A DNA stretch of 64,000 bases. It comes from Jeotgalicoccus nanhaiensis. GTDB lineage: Bacteria; Bacillota; Bacilli; Staphylococcales; Salinicoccaceae. The position numbers and the translations under genes are program-made. Below, in pieces: positions 33,345 through 42,031 of the stretch; within the stretch, counting starts at the first letter, position 1, and each line of letters opens with the position of its first letter. Below the pieces are notes generated by a model. That model was given only the letters and a program-made list of their open reading frames with translations. It had not been told where the DNA came from and searched no databases. The stretch spans positions 372,001 to 436,000 of the forward strand of contig SPPL01000002.1 of NCBI GenBank assembly GCA_004570955.1, written 5' to 3'.

Positions 33345-33505
33345 TTAATACAACCCCGTTCCCGCCAGCCTAATCAGTCGGCCGGCAATATATTTCTTTG
33401 CTTCGATAGCATCATCTTATCGACACCGAGTGTTTGCCTGGCAAATTCGTAGATGCTGCCTGATCCGCCGAGGAGGACTTTAATTTGTGTGTCTTTTTCT
33501 ACCAT
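33345..33505 (-). pseudogene. Small gene (about 53 codons) with a one-base frameshift
   Basis: ATG 33505 (AAGGA upstream) reads MVEKDTQIKVLLGGSGSIYE and then FARQTLGVDK, after which the frame stops at 33374. One base shift keeps coding sense: DDAIEAKKYIAGRLIRLAGT GLY to a TAA at 33345. Total length is 161 bases, one short of a 53-codon frame. The pattern points to a single-base deletion near 33412. No family is recognised. It sits alone between two plus-strand units, so the reading rests on the coherent shifted frame and ribosome site only. Confidence 0.5.
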
Positions 33506-33749
33506 AATTATCATTCCTTATTTAATATGACTCCTCGTTCCACTCTATTCATTATACAGCTGCAAGTCCAGCTTCATTACTGACTGAAATATAATCGATA
33601 ACCCATTCAACCCTCCAGCACTTCCCTTTATTTTATGTTCAAATTTTCACAATATCGTTACATTTTTTTATTCTCTCCTTTATAAAAGTTTGTATAATAA
33701 AAGTATGAAAGATTGTTGATTATTTCACAATAAATAAGGAGGACTTCCT

Positions 33750-34808
33750 ATGAACGTATGGGAAATCATTGTCATGACTTTCACTGATATGGGCTTTCTC
33801 AGTGCAATCGCATCGACAATTTTAATCATTTTACTCGGCTTCTTTTGCCGAAAGCGCGGTATTTTTAATGAAAATGTCGGTAAGATTCTGTCTAAAATCG
33901 TCTTAACTGTTGCCCTTCCGGCTCTTGCCTTTACGGCTTTTATGACAGATATCGATTCCGAGCAGCTCGCCCAGGGTATTAACGTACTGATATGGGGCAT
34001 CTTAATGTACATCGTCTTAATGTTTGCGATGAAACCTTTGTATTTAAAATATAAAGGCGATGAAAAAACGACACTCGAAGTGTTATCGATTTTCGGTTCG
34101 ACGACCTTTTTCGGAATCCCAATTGTCAGCGCAATACTCGGTCCAGTCGGGGTCATTTACGCGAATATATTCAATATCGGTTACCGCATTTTCTTATATT
34201 CCTATGCGTATATTCGTATGAGCGGTTTAAAAATGGAGCTTAAAAATTTAAAGTCTATGTTTTTAAATCCGATTGTTATCGCAACCTTTTTAGGTCTGGC
34301 CATCTGGCTATTCCAGGAGTTCCTGCCGCAGGTAACAGTGGCAGCGACTGAAACTGAAGCTGCGAGAGAGGTTGCCATTTTAAGAATTGATCAGACTTTA
34401 CCATGGCTGTATGCGCCGATGGAATATTTATCGAAACTGGCTTCACCGCTCGCCTGGCTCGCTATCGGTGCGACCCTTGCTGAAATTAATATCGGCCAGG
34501 CTGCAAAATCTACCTCGTCCTGGTATTATGCCGGCGTTAAAACGATTATTGTTCCTGCCATCAACTTAGCTGTCTTCTTCCTGACAACAGCAACAGGCAT
34601 ACTCGTCTTTGATATAGATGCTGTCACTACTATGATCGTCATGATGGCCACACCAGCTGCGACGGTAGCGGTGGCCTACGCCATCAACTTTGAACGTGAA
34701 GCGATACTCGCATCCAACGCATCACTGCTGTCGACTTTAGCAGCAGTCATATTAATCCCGACCTGGCTGGTCATACTCAACATAATCGGAAACTTAGGTA
34801 TCTTTTAA
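33750..34808 (+). CDS. AEC (auxin efflux carrier/malate permease) family transporter
   Basis: 352 residues with about ten hydrophobic segments in two halves. It has the family-typical opening (STILIILLGFFCRKRGIFNE, LPALAFTAFMTD), a mid-protein FGIPIVSAILG block with the conserved Asn/Gly/Pro positions, and a second half ending in VILIPTWLVILNII. AEC carriers export or import small organic acids. AAGGAGG precedes the ATG. The D-2-hydroxyacid dehydrogenase gene follows after 24 bases, so the pair may handle lactate or another 2-hydroxy acid. Confidence 0.85.
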   Translation: MNVWEIIVMTFTDMGFLSAIASTILIILLGFFCRKRGIFNENVGKILSKIVLTVALPALAFTAFMTDIDSEQLAQGINVLIWGILMYIVLMFAMKPLYLKYKGDEKTTLEVLSIFGSTTFFGIPIVSAILGPVGVIYANIFNIGYRIFLYSYAYIRMSGLKMELKNLKSMFLNPIVIATFLGLAIWLFQEFLPQVTVAATETEAAREVAILRIDQTLPWLYAPMEYLSKLASPLAWLAIGATLAEINIGQAAKSTSSWYYAGVKTIIVPAINLAVFFLTTATGILVFDIDAVTTMIVMMATPAATVAVAYAINFEREAILASNASLLSTLAAVILIPTWLVILNIIGNLGIF

Positions 34809-34832
34809 AATTTTATAAGGTGGAATTTAAAT

Positions 34833-35828
34833 ATGATGAAAATTATTTGTTACGGTGTCAGACCCAATGAAGTTGAATATTTTAAGCACTTAAATAAGTA
34901 TAACTACGACCTGACCTTAATCGAAGATCTGCTGACTGATGAAAACATCCAGACAGCCCAAGGACATGATGCGGTGCTGCTTCGTGCAAACTGCAGCGCT
35001 CATGCTGACAATTTAAAATATATGAAAGACTGCGGTATTGATTACGTGTTTACACGGACAGTCGGATTTTCACACATCGACCTCGAAGCAGCAAAAGCTT
35101 TGGATATTAAAGTCGCCCATGTGCCGAGGTACTCCCCTAATGCGATCGCAGAACTGTCAGTCACTCTCGCCATGAACTTATTAAGAAATGTGCCGTTCAC
35201 TCTCGAACGTACCAGCCGTCACGATATGAGAGTTGACCCAGAGATGTTCAGCAGAGAAATCAGAAACTGCACTGTAGGTGTATACGGCACCGGTAAGATC
35301 GGCTTAACAGAAGCAAAGCTGTTTAAAGGCCTCGGTGCCCGGGTGATTGGTTATGATATTTTTGAAAGTGAAGCGGCTAAAGAAGTCGTAGACTTTGTAG
35401 AACTGGATGAACTTCTCAGAGAGAGCGATATAGTCAGTCTGCACATTCCGCATATTCCCGAAGAAAATGACGAAATGGTCAATGAAACATTTATCTCTAA
35501 AATGAAAAATAATGCCATACTGATCAATACCGCGAGAGGCGAACTGCAAAGTAATGCTGCTATCGTCAAGGCGATTAAGGAGCAGCAGCTCGGCGGCTTT
35601 GGGACAGATGTTCTGCCGAATGAAGCGGAAGTATTCTTTAAAAAGTTTTCAGAAGAAAACCCGATACCGGATGCGAGCGCAGCTGACTTAATAGACCTTT
35701 ACCCGAGAGTACTCGTCACCCCTCATATCGGGTCCAATACAGATGAAGCTTTAGCCAACATGATTGAAACGAGCTTCCAAAACTTCAAAGATGTCCTTGA
35801 AACCGGACACTCCGATAATTTAGTATAA
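34833..35828 (+). CDS. D-isomer-specific 2-hydroxyacid dehydrogenase (D-lactate dehydrogenase-like)
   Basis: 331 residues. NAD-binding motif VGVYGTGKIGLTEAKLFKGL near 150, the substrate-domain RTVGFSHIDLEAA near 75, catalytic Arg in NTARGEL near 234, Glu in the NEAEVFF stretch, and the catalytic His in TPHIGSNT near 297. The length matches fermentative D-lactate dehydrogenases (330-ish). It converts pyruvate to D-lactate with NADH, or a related 2-keto acid. Second gene of an operon with the AEC carrier and followed by a strong terminator. AAGGTGG precedes the ATG. Confidence 0.85.
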   Translation: MMKIICYGVRPNEVEYFKHLNKYNYDLTLIEDLLTDENIQTAQGHDAVLLRANCSAHADNLKYMKDCGIDYVFTRTVGFSHIDLEAAKALDIKVAHVPRYSPNAIAELSVTLAMNLLRNVPFTLERTSRHDMRVDPEMFSREIRNCTVGVYGTGKIGLTEAKLFKGLGARVIGYDIFESEAAKEVVDFVELDELLRESDIVSLHIPHIPEENDEMVNETFISKMKNNAILINTARGELQSNAAIVKAIKEQQLGGFGTDVLPNEAEVFFKKFSEENPIPDASAADLIDLYPRVLVTPHIGSNTDEALANMIETSFQNFKDVLETGHSDNLV

Positions 35829-35829
35829 A

Positions 35830-35863
35830 AATATCCTCGCCCTACAATCAGGGTGAGGATATT
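35830..35863. terminator. Bidirectional terminator between dehydrogenase and YdcF genes
   Basis: Perfect 14-base stem AATATCCTCGCCCT (35830-35843) / AGGGTGAGGATATT (35850-35863) with a U-C pairing-tolerant centre; plus tail ATTTTTC, minus tail TTTATACTA. Confidence 0.85.
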
Positions 35864-36443
35864 ATTTTTCATCCGGCACATCTATAAAATTATATAAACC
35901 AAGTCTGTATCCCCACAGCTTGTAAAATTCATTGAACCAGATTCTGTCTGCGTAGGATCTTTCGTTCCACTTTTCGCCGCCTGCACCGAGGGCCGCGATA
36001 TATTTCAAGTCGTACTGCCCGTCACTGACTCTGTCGTAGATTAGTTTAGACCGCTTCAGGTGATAGTCGCTTGTGACAACTAGAGCACTGTCAAAGCCAT
36101 ATTCATCCATAATCTTGAATGACTCAACGGCATTAGTATAAGTACTCGTTGCTTCATATTCTTCTATAATGGCGTCCTCGGGTATACCGAGTTCTCTTGC
36201 AAATTCTGTACTCTGCGGGTAGATATCTTCACTCTCCGGTGTAATGATGACATAGTCCGCATAACCTTCATGATACAGTTCGGCTGCTTTTTCCATGCGG
36301 CCCTTATCTCCGCCGCCGAGCATAATAATGACATCTGCTTTTTCGGGTCTATCTGTCTCACTATGATTAAAGCTGTCTATGACTGATGTCACAATCAGCA
36401 TTAAAGTAATACATATGATAATCACTGCTATTCTTATTTTCAT
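35862..36443 (-). CDS. YdcF/SanA-ElyC family membrane protein
   Basis: 193 residues from ATG 36443 (GGGAG upstream); an ATG nine codons earlier is unsupported. N-terminal transmembrane helix (IAVIIICITLMLIVTSVI) followed by the DUF218 domain: ADVIIMLGGGDKGRMEKAAE, YVIITPESED, TYTNAVESFK and VVTSDYHLKRSKLIYDR. DUF218 proteins such as SanA and ElyC act at the envelope, with undefined chemistry. The 3' end overlaps the bidirectional terminator. Single gene. Confidence 0.85.
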   Translation of the reverse strand: MKIRIAVIIICITLMLIVTSVIDSFNHSETDRPEKADVIIMLGGGDKGRMEKAAELYHEGYADYVIITPESEDIYPQSTEFARELGIPEDAIIEEYEATSTYTNAVESFKIMDEYGFDSALVVTSDYHLKRSKLIYDRVSDGQYDLKYIAALGAGGEKWNERSYADRIWFNEFYKLWGYRLGLYNFIDVPDEK

Positions 36444-36535
36444 GGTTATCTCCCAGTGGTGTTGACTCATTAATAAGAATTATAATAGCACAGATAATTT
36501 AAATTGAAAGTAAAGTCAGATTAAAATTGGATGAG

Positions 36536-37786
36536 TTATTTGAGACGGATCGGTTTTATTTTCACTTTGTCATTCGGCACAGCTGGAATATCGTTGTATT
36601 CAAAGCTGAAATCCTGGTCCGGCACTTCGAATTCCAAGTGGTTAACAAGAAAGTCGAGCGTCGTCTGCATGACGACTATGGTGATAAACTCCCCTGCACA
36701 GCGGTGACCGAAGTCATAAGATCCGCCGCCCTGCGGAATAAAGTTAAACGGTGTTTGCTGCCAGCCTTCAAAACGCTCCGGAGAAAATACTTCAGGCTCT
36801 GACCAGTCATCAGGATGACGGTTGGTACCGTATAAGTCCAACAGCGTTAAAGTCCCTTCCTTAAACTCGTAGCCCTGCCATTCGAAATCAACCGCCACAC
36901 GTGCGACTGCGACCGGGAAGAAAGGATAATAGCGTCTGACTTCCTGAATGAACCATTCGAGCTGCTCTTGATTGGCATTCTGCAGTTTTTCTGCCGCTTC
37001 CGGATGCTCATGAAGAGCGAGACCTATCATAGCGACCCAGACACTAATGGCATTAATCGGACGGATAAGATTTAAGAGTTCCACTGTCGCAATCTGAGAA
37101 TCTAAAAGCTCGCCGTCTAAATCTTTGTGCATAGCGAACTGATAGAGCGCTCTGTCTTTATCCGCTTCAATCTCACCATTACGCACACCTTCAATAAGCC
37201 CCTGAATCCAGTCCTCAGCCTCAGACCGTGATTTACGCCCTTTCCAGTGCTGGATTCCGAGCGCTGCAGGCGACTCGTATAAATCAGAAATCTGACCCGC
37301 GCGGGTTTCAAGATCTTCATCTTCCAGCGAAACACCGACCCAGTCGCAGGCAACCTGCAGAAATACTACCTTCGCTGCTTCGTATAACTCCACAGTATCA
37401 TTCCAATTGATTTCCGCAAAAAATTCGTGCCAGTATTTCTCTGTGAGATCCTCAATCTCATCCATGGTCTTGTTGTCCATTAAAGACATGAACATCGCTT
37501 TACGATTTTTGTGCGCATCACCATCGAGACCCTGGACGCCCCCCTCGCCGAAGAGCGTCTTTTGTACTCTGGCGGGCGCAGCATCACTGCGTCTGAAGCG
37601 GGTATTGTCGTAAAACAATTCAGCCTGTTCACTGCCTGTGAGACAGATGGCCTTTTCACCGAGAATACGCGTCTCGAAAATGTTTGTGTCAAGCTCCCTG
37701 TCACGATTCATGATGAACTCGTAACCTTCTTTCAGAATACTTAAAGTCTTATCAAAACCTGAATCTTTTGGCATGTTTGAATTCAT
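36536..37786 (-). CDS. CYP152 fatty-acid peroxygenase (cytochrome P450, BSbeta-type)
   Basis: 416 residues, the same length class as CYP152A1 (BSbeta) and OleT. The heme Cys is at 363 in GHRCAGEF. The carboxylate-binding Arg is at 242 (LIRPINAIS), with Pro243 following. The I-helix Thr/acid pair of ordinary P450s is replaced by this Arg-Pro, as in H2O2-dependent P450s. Residue 85 is Gln (GVQGLDG), as in the BSbeta hydroxylase; the Jeotgalicoccus decarboxylase OleT has His85. So hydroxylation of fatty acids at alpha/beta carbon is predicted rather than terminal-alkene formation. AGGAG precedes the ATG. No electron-transfer partner is needed or present. Confidence 0.9.
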   Translation of the reverse strand: MNSNMPKDSGFDKTLSILKEGYEFIMNRDRELDTNIFETRILGEKAICLTGSEQAELFYDNTRFRRSDAAPARVQKTLFGEGGVQGLDGDAHKNRKAMFMSLMDNKTMDEIEDLTEKYWHEFFAEINWNDTVELYEAAKVVFLQVACDWVGVSLEDEDLETRAGQISDLYESPAALGIQHWKGRKSRSEAEDWIQGLIEGVRNGEIEADKDRALYQFAMHKDLDGELLDSQIATVELLNLIRPINAISVWVAMIGLALHEHPEAAEKLQNANQEQLEWFIQEVRRYYPFFPVAVARVAVDFEWQGYEFKEGTLTLLDLYGTNRHPDDWSEPEVFSPERFEGWQQTPFNFIPQGGGSYDFGHRCAGEFITIVVMQTTLDFLVNHLEFEVPDQDFSFEYNDIPAVPNDKVKIKPIRLK

Positions 37787-38190
37787 TTAACCACTCCTAA
37801 TTAATAGATATTAATTAGTTTTACCCTGGATACTGTTTTATTACACTAAGAGCGAGGAAACCATTAAATTTAAATATGAAAAATTACAAGATAAAAACTA
37901 TTTGCCGAAGAACAACAAAAATACACGTATGGATTACCATACGTGTTTAAAAAACTTAAATTTTTAATAAAATCTTGTCTCTCTCAACTTCATCTATGTA
38001 AAGGCAACACTTAGTCGATGTACTGATGTTATTTGATGCACTTAATAAATATAATTATCTGTCATATCTATTAATTTTTGATTTTCTCTAAAAAGATAAC
38101 CGTTATTTTAATTTTAGTTGTTATTTCATAGTTAATTTACTAAAGATATTACCAAAAAAATTTAGTTTTTAATGGTACATAAATTAACTT
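37787..38190. other. Intergenic region with one terminator
   Basis: About 400 AT-rich bases. The hairpin ACACGTATGG (37923-37932) / CCATACGTGT (37937-37946) has ATTTTTGTTG after it on the minus strand and closes the defence operon upstream. The P450 promoter should lie between 37787 and 37920. No other gene or repeat seen. Confidence 0.6.
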
Positions 38191-38640
38191 TCAATCCGTT
38201 TTCTGCTTCCATTTATTACATGAAGTTAATTTAATAGCTTTATTACTCATACCAGATTCATATTTAAAGACTATATTTATTTCTTTAATATTACTCCTAA
38301 ACCATTCTGGATGCTTATTCCTATCAACATAAATTTCATAATTATTGTCCTTTTCTTTACAGTGAACAGTAAAATGGTAATGACTAGAGCTTTTAGATTT
38401 CTTTTCTTGTATTACAGTTAAAATATATTCACCGATAATTAACATCGGAATGGAAACCATAATTAAAAAGTAGACTATAATCACCCATTTGCTAGCAACA
38501 ATAAGGATATCCGATAAATCTTCAAATATTAAAGTACTAAGATATAAAGTTCCTAAGAAAATAAGAATAGAAAAACTAATTATTGCCATGTAGTAAAAGA
38601 ATAGCATTGACCGATCTATAATTTTCAAAGTTATTTTCAA
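38191..38640 (-). CDS. Membrane protein, last gene of the OLD/Abi_C operon
   Basis: About 149 residues. Two or three hydrophobic segments: FFYYMAIISFSILIFLGTLY (about 14-33) and VIIVYFLIMVSIPMLIIGEY (about 52-72), then a polar region with HYHFTVHCKEKDNNYEIYVD. The start is uncertain: the annotated TTG at 38640 abuts AGGAG, and a TTG at 38628 would be better placed. No family recognised. It starts 11 bases after the neighbouring gene, in the same operon. Confidence 0.5.
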   Translation of the reverse strand: MKITLKIIDRSMLFFYYMAIISFSILIFLGTLYLSTLIFEDLSDILIVASKWVIIVYFLIMVSIPMLIIGEYILTVIQEKKSKSSSHYHFTVHCKEKDNNYEIYVDRNKHPEWFRSNIKEINIVFKYESGMSNKAIKLTSCNKWKQKTD

Positions 38641-38651
38641 CTCCTATTCAA

Positions 38652-39221
38652 TTAATCTTCAATCTGATTATAAACTTCTTTTATAATATCGGGTTCCTGT
38701 ATAACTCTGAATTTCAATCTCCCCCAAACTCCCTTACCTAAATCTTCCCAATGATGTTTAAGTAAATATTTCACTAATAAACGTACAGTATTCGAATCCT
38801 GTTTCCCCAAGACTTTAACATGAGATTCAACCTTATCTAACGTTAAGTTTAGATCCTCACATTTATAACTTTCAAGTATGTAACCAAGTTTGTAATGAAT
38901 GTAAGATGTCATTTCATCGAAGTCTTTAGGTTCTCTATTTTTTCGCTCATCCCATATTTTATGAGGGCTATAACGCAAAGCCGCTAAAACTAAATATACA
39001 TCATCAGTGGTTAAAAAAGTTTTTGATGCTACTTTGAAAAGTTCTTTTCTCCATCCTGATTTACTATCTAAAGAATCTTGTAAACCTTTTCTATTGTTAA
39101 ACAAGGTAACTATAGAAGACACCAATACTGCAGTAACGGCTGGACCTAAAATAAAATTAATCATTTTATGCGTATCATCCACCAAATTTAAAATATCATT
39201 AATTATTACTATATTATTCAT
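38652..39221 (-). CDS. Uncharacterised protein with one membrane segment
   Basis: 189 residues. A hydrophobic stretch near the N-terminus (INFILGPAVTAVLVSSIVTL, about 21-40) is followed by a soluble region with KELFKVASKTFLTTDDVYLV and a C-terminal HHWEDLGKGVWGRLKFRVI. No family recognised. It sits 92 bases after the broken Abi_C gene and 11 bases before the next membrane protein. All are on the minus strand, which suggests one transcript. Possibly the membrane-sensing part of the OLD system; that is inference from position. Confidence 0.5.
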   Translation of the reverse strand: MNNIVIINDILNLVDDTHKMINFILGPAVTAVLVSSIVTLFNNRKGLQDSLDSKSGWRKELFKVASKTFLTTDDVYLVLAALRYSPHKIWDERKNREPKDFDEMTSYIHYKLGYILESYKCEDLNLTLDKVESHVKVLGKQDSNTVRLLVKYLLKHHWEDLGKGVWGRLKFRVIQEPDIIKEVYNQIED

Positions 39222-39313
39222 TTGTTTACCGGCCTTTCATGTCATTCCTTATCTTGAAAGTTAATTAGTTGAGCAGTAATACATACATCATTTCAAAATG
39301 AGTTGTAAAATAA

Positions 39314-40119
39314 TTAAATAGTAGGTTTTAAAACAGAATCCAATAAGGTTATAGTGGTAATTACAATAGAATTAATATATCTTGCTTCATGCTCACTTAA
39401 CCATTGTTCACTTGGATGAGATTTACTAAATTTATTTCTACTATCATTAAAAGATTCAATTATTACTTTAGAGTTATTAAGAGCGTTTATAGTCACTTCT
39501 GATTTTATCTTTTTAGTATTAATTAAATATTTGACTATTTTATTATAGATAACGTTTAGAGGTTCCCGATGTCCTTTTGGATTTAAAAAAGGAATATTTA
39601 ATGAATTACTTCTTTGGATTAAATAACCATGGAAAAGAGTATGTAATCTATCTAATCCATTAAGATAGCGTTGGCTTTTAAAATAATTTTCTACATCTTT
39701 TTTTAATTCATTTAAATTTGTATATAGAGATTTATCGATGAAAATATCTGACTTCATTTCTTCAGAATAATTTTGAAGAATTTCTTTTACTTTATTAATT
39801 TTTTTATCGCATTCACTTATTCTTTTACGGATTTGAGTTTCTTCGATATCATCTATAAAATCTAATTTTTCTTCTTCTATCTTTTTAAAGTTTCTGTTTC
39901 TATTAATAACTCACTTGTTAGCTTAAATAGATTAACATCATCTTCATTATTATACATAGCGGTCAAAAGTTTCCCTTTTGACATATCTCCTTATTTTATA
40001 TAAGGATTAAACCCAAGAGTGTCATCAATAAACTTGGCGAATGAATTATTATTAAAGTTTAGAACATAACATCCATCATTGAAATATAAAATAATTGCTC
40101 TTTTGTCTACTTTATTCAT
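39314..40119 (-). pseudogene. Abi_C-type abortive-infection protein, broken by a stop and a frameshift
   Basis: Three parts fit one ~265-residue protein. From ATG 40119 (AAAGGAC upstream): MNKVDKRAIILYFNDGCYVL to GFNPYIK, then an in-frame TAA (39991-39993). The same frame resumes as MSKGKLLTAMYNNEDDVNLF. Near 39890 the frame shifts in an A-rich run to KKIEEEKLDFIDDIEETQIR and continues to 39314, with the C-terminal FNDSRNKFSKSHPSEQWLSE block typical of the Abi_C domain. So an abortive-infection protein carries two lesions. A shorter product from 39757 (147 residues) could still be made. It follows the OLD nuclease gene by 40 bases. Confidence 0.65.
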
Positions 40120-40159
40120 GAAACCAGTCCTTTAAAATTATTATAAGCTTTAAATAGAA

Positions 40160-41962
40160 TCATTCAAATTTACTACCTAATGCTGAAAAAAGCATGATAA
40201 AGTTTTCTTTAGTTTCATCTGAGACTGTACTAAAATTTTTGTGCATAAATTCAGTAATCTTTATTGCAGAATATCTCTTTTCAGATATAAGCTTATCTTT
40301 ATTAATTTCCATTCTTTCTAAATCAGAGTTACTAATTAGGTTTTCTATCTCAATATCACCACTTTGGTTATCACTTGAAAGTAAATGGCATTGAACATCT
40401 TCCATATCTTTTTTTAAATTTCTTTCGGCACTTCTTCCCTCATTATCATTATCAAATAATGCTATACATTTTAAATTCCATCCCCATAAAATCCGGACTA
40501 TTAAATGAATGTTTCTGGCCCCTACGGACGGTATAAAAACAAATCTTTCTTCACCAAGAAGTCTTGCTAGAGCTCTTAAATATATTGCATCAACTATACC
40601 TTCAGTAATGACATTAATTTTCAAATTACTTATACCAAACATGTAAGGGTGAGAGATTCCTAAAGAGTTTAATAAAGGAGACAACGTTTCCAATTTCGAG
40701 GTTTCTGCAATATCATCACTAAAAATATTATTTATAATATTAGTTATGCCACTGTCTTCTTTTTGAGTAACTCTAATGTCTGTTATTCTTTGATCGTCAA
40801 TCATGAATGGAGAATGTGTACTGTATAAAATTTGATGCTTTTTTGATAAGTCATATAAAAGTTTTCTTAGTTCTCTTTGAGCATCGACATGTAAGTACAC
40901 ACCAGGTTCATCTATAATAAGTAACATCTTCTTCGAATTGTTATCATCATTTGCCGTGATTGATATAAATAAATTCATATACCACTTCAGACCGTTACTC
41001 CTCTCACTTAAGTTTATGTTTGCTTTAGAACTTTTAACGAAAAAACTTATTCTATTGCTATTAATATCAACTGTTAATTTAACTTTATCTTGTTTATAGA
41101 ATTCATTAAACTTATTGTTGATATATTTATCAAGATTTTCTTCTAGTTCATCTTTAAGATCGCGCTTGACATCATCTGATGTTGAAAAAATCAAATCACT
41201 AAATTTCTCTTCATCAAATCTAACTGCTTTTAAAAAATCTATTAATGGTTTACCATGCTTAGTTTTTAAATCTTTAAAGTCATCTCGAACAAACTTGTAT
41301 TCTGATTTCAATTCTTGCTCTTTATAATATACTATCGTCGGAAATTCATAATATAAAATTTCGATATACTCAGAAATGTAAGTTAGTATAGATTTAAATT
41401 CTTCTTTTACTTTTTCATCATTAATTAAGTTACTTCGTTTTTCTGTTTCAAGTATATTATTCTTCCAATTCACTCCATGTATAGTATTTAGTTTTTCTAC
41501 TAATGAAATATACATTTGTAGTTTACTTTTGATTGCTTGGTTATTACTGCTAATATATTTTTCCACTATTTCATACAATCGTTGTATTCTAGAAGTATAA
41601 TTATCTTTGTTAAAGTACTCTTTTTGAAACCCTTCAACAATACTAGCTTGAAATGTAGGTTCTGCAGTATCGAATCGTATTATTGAAGTCTCACTCTCAA
41701 CGTTAAGACATGATTTCTGTTTATCATTTAATTCAAACTTAAAAGTGATTAAAGTATTTTTATTAACACATTTTGTGTTGGGTTTTTTAAAATGTTCTAT
41801 ATTAGTAGGTAAATTGAGATTTATATGACCTATCAAGTCTAGTACATTACTTTTACCTGATTCATTTTTTCCAATTATTGTTGTAACTCCATCAGATAAA
41901 TACAATGTTTCATTATTTTTTATTGATTTATAATTTTCTATTTCAATTGTTGATATCTTCAT
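40160..41962 (-). CDS. OLD-family ATPase/TOPRIM nuclease
   Basis: 600 residues. N-terminal ATPase: Walker A GKNESGKS (31-38), the long insert to about 330, then LNLSERSNGLKWYMN (signature region), LLIIDEPGVYLHVDAQRELR (Walker B) and ILYSTHSPFM. C-terminal TOPRIM: VITEGIVDAIYLRAL near 455, SVGARN, and ALFDNDNEGRSA near 500, which carries the metal-binding acids. OLD nucleases include GajA of Gabija and the phage P2 Old protein. No UvrD-like GajB is adjacent; the partners are an Abi_C-type protein and two membrane proteins. The ATG at 41962 follows GGAAAGGA. First gene of its operon. Confidence 0.85.
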   Translation of the reverse strand: MKISTIEIENYKSIKNNETLYLSDGVTTIIGKNESGKSNVLDLIGHINLNLPTNIEHFKKPNTKCVNKNTLITFKFELNDKQKSCLNVESETSIIRFDTAEPTFQASIVEGFQKEYFNKDNYTSRIQRLYEIVEKYISSNNQAIKSKLQMYISLVEKLNTIHGVNWKNNILETEKRSNLINDEKVKEEFKSILTYISEYIEILYYEFPTIVYYKEQELKSEYKFVRDDFKDLKTKHGKPLIDFLKAVRFDEEKFSDLIFSTSDDVKRDLKDELEENLDKYINNKFNEFYKQDKVKLTVDINSNRISFFVKSSKANINLSERSNGLKWYMNLFISITANDDNNSKKMLLIIDEPGVYLHVDAQRELRKLLYDLSKKHQILYSTHSPFMIDDQRITDIRVTQKEDSGITNIINNIFSDDIAETSKLETLSPLLNSLGISHPYMFGISNLKINVITEGIVDAIYLRALARLLGEERFVFIPSVGARNIHLIVRILWGWNLKCIALFDNDNEGRSAERNLKKDMEDVQCHLLSSDNQSGDIEIENLISNSDLERMEINKDKLISEKRYSAIKITEFMHKNFSTVSDETKENFIMLFSALGSKFE

Positions 41963-42002
41963 AATCTAATCCTTTCCAAATTAGTTTATTAAATATAATA
42001 AG

Positions 42003-42024
42003 AGCCGCATATAAAATATACGGC
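42003..42024 (-). terminator. Terminator of the glycan operon
   Basis: AGCCGCATAT (42003-42012) / ATATACGGCT-like arm ending near 42025, one mismatch, short loop; minus tail CTTATTATATTT. Confidence 0.6.
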
Positions 42025-42031
42025 TAACAAA

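Noticed and set aside
36536-37786. OleT-type fatty-acid decarboxylase
   Set aside because: The residue that is His85 in OleT is Gln here, and the overall sequence is closer to BSbeta.
40160-41962. Gabija system
   Set aside because: The OLD nuclease alone fits GajA, but no UvrD-like GajB gene is next to it.
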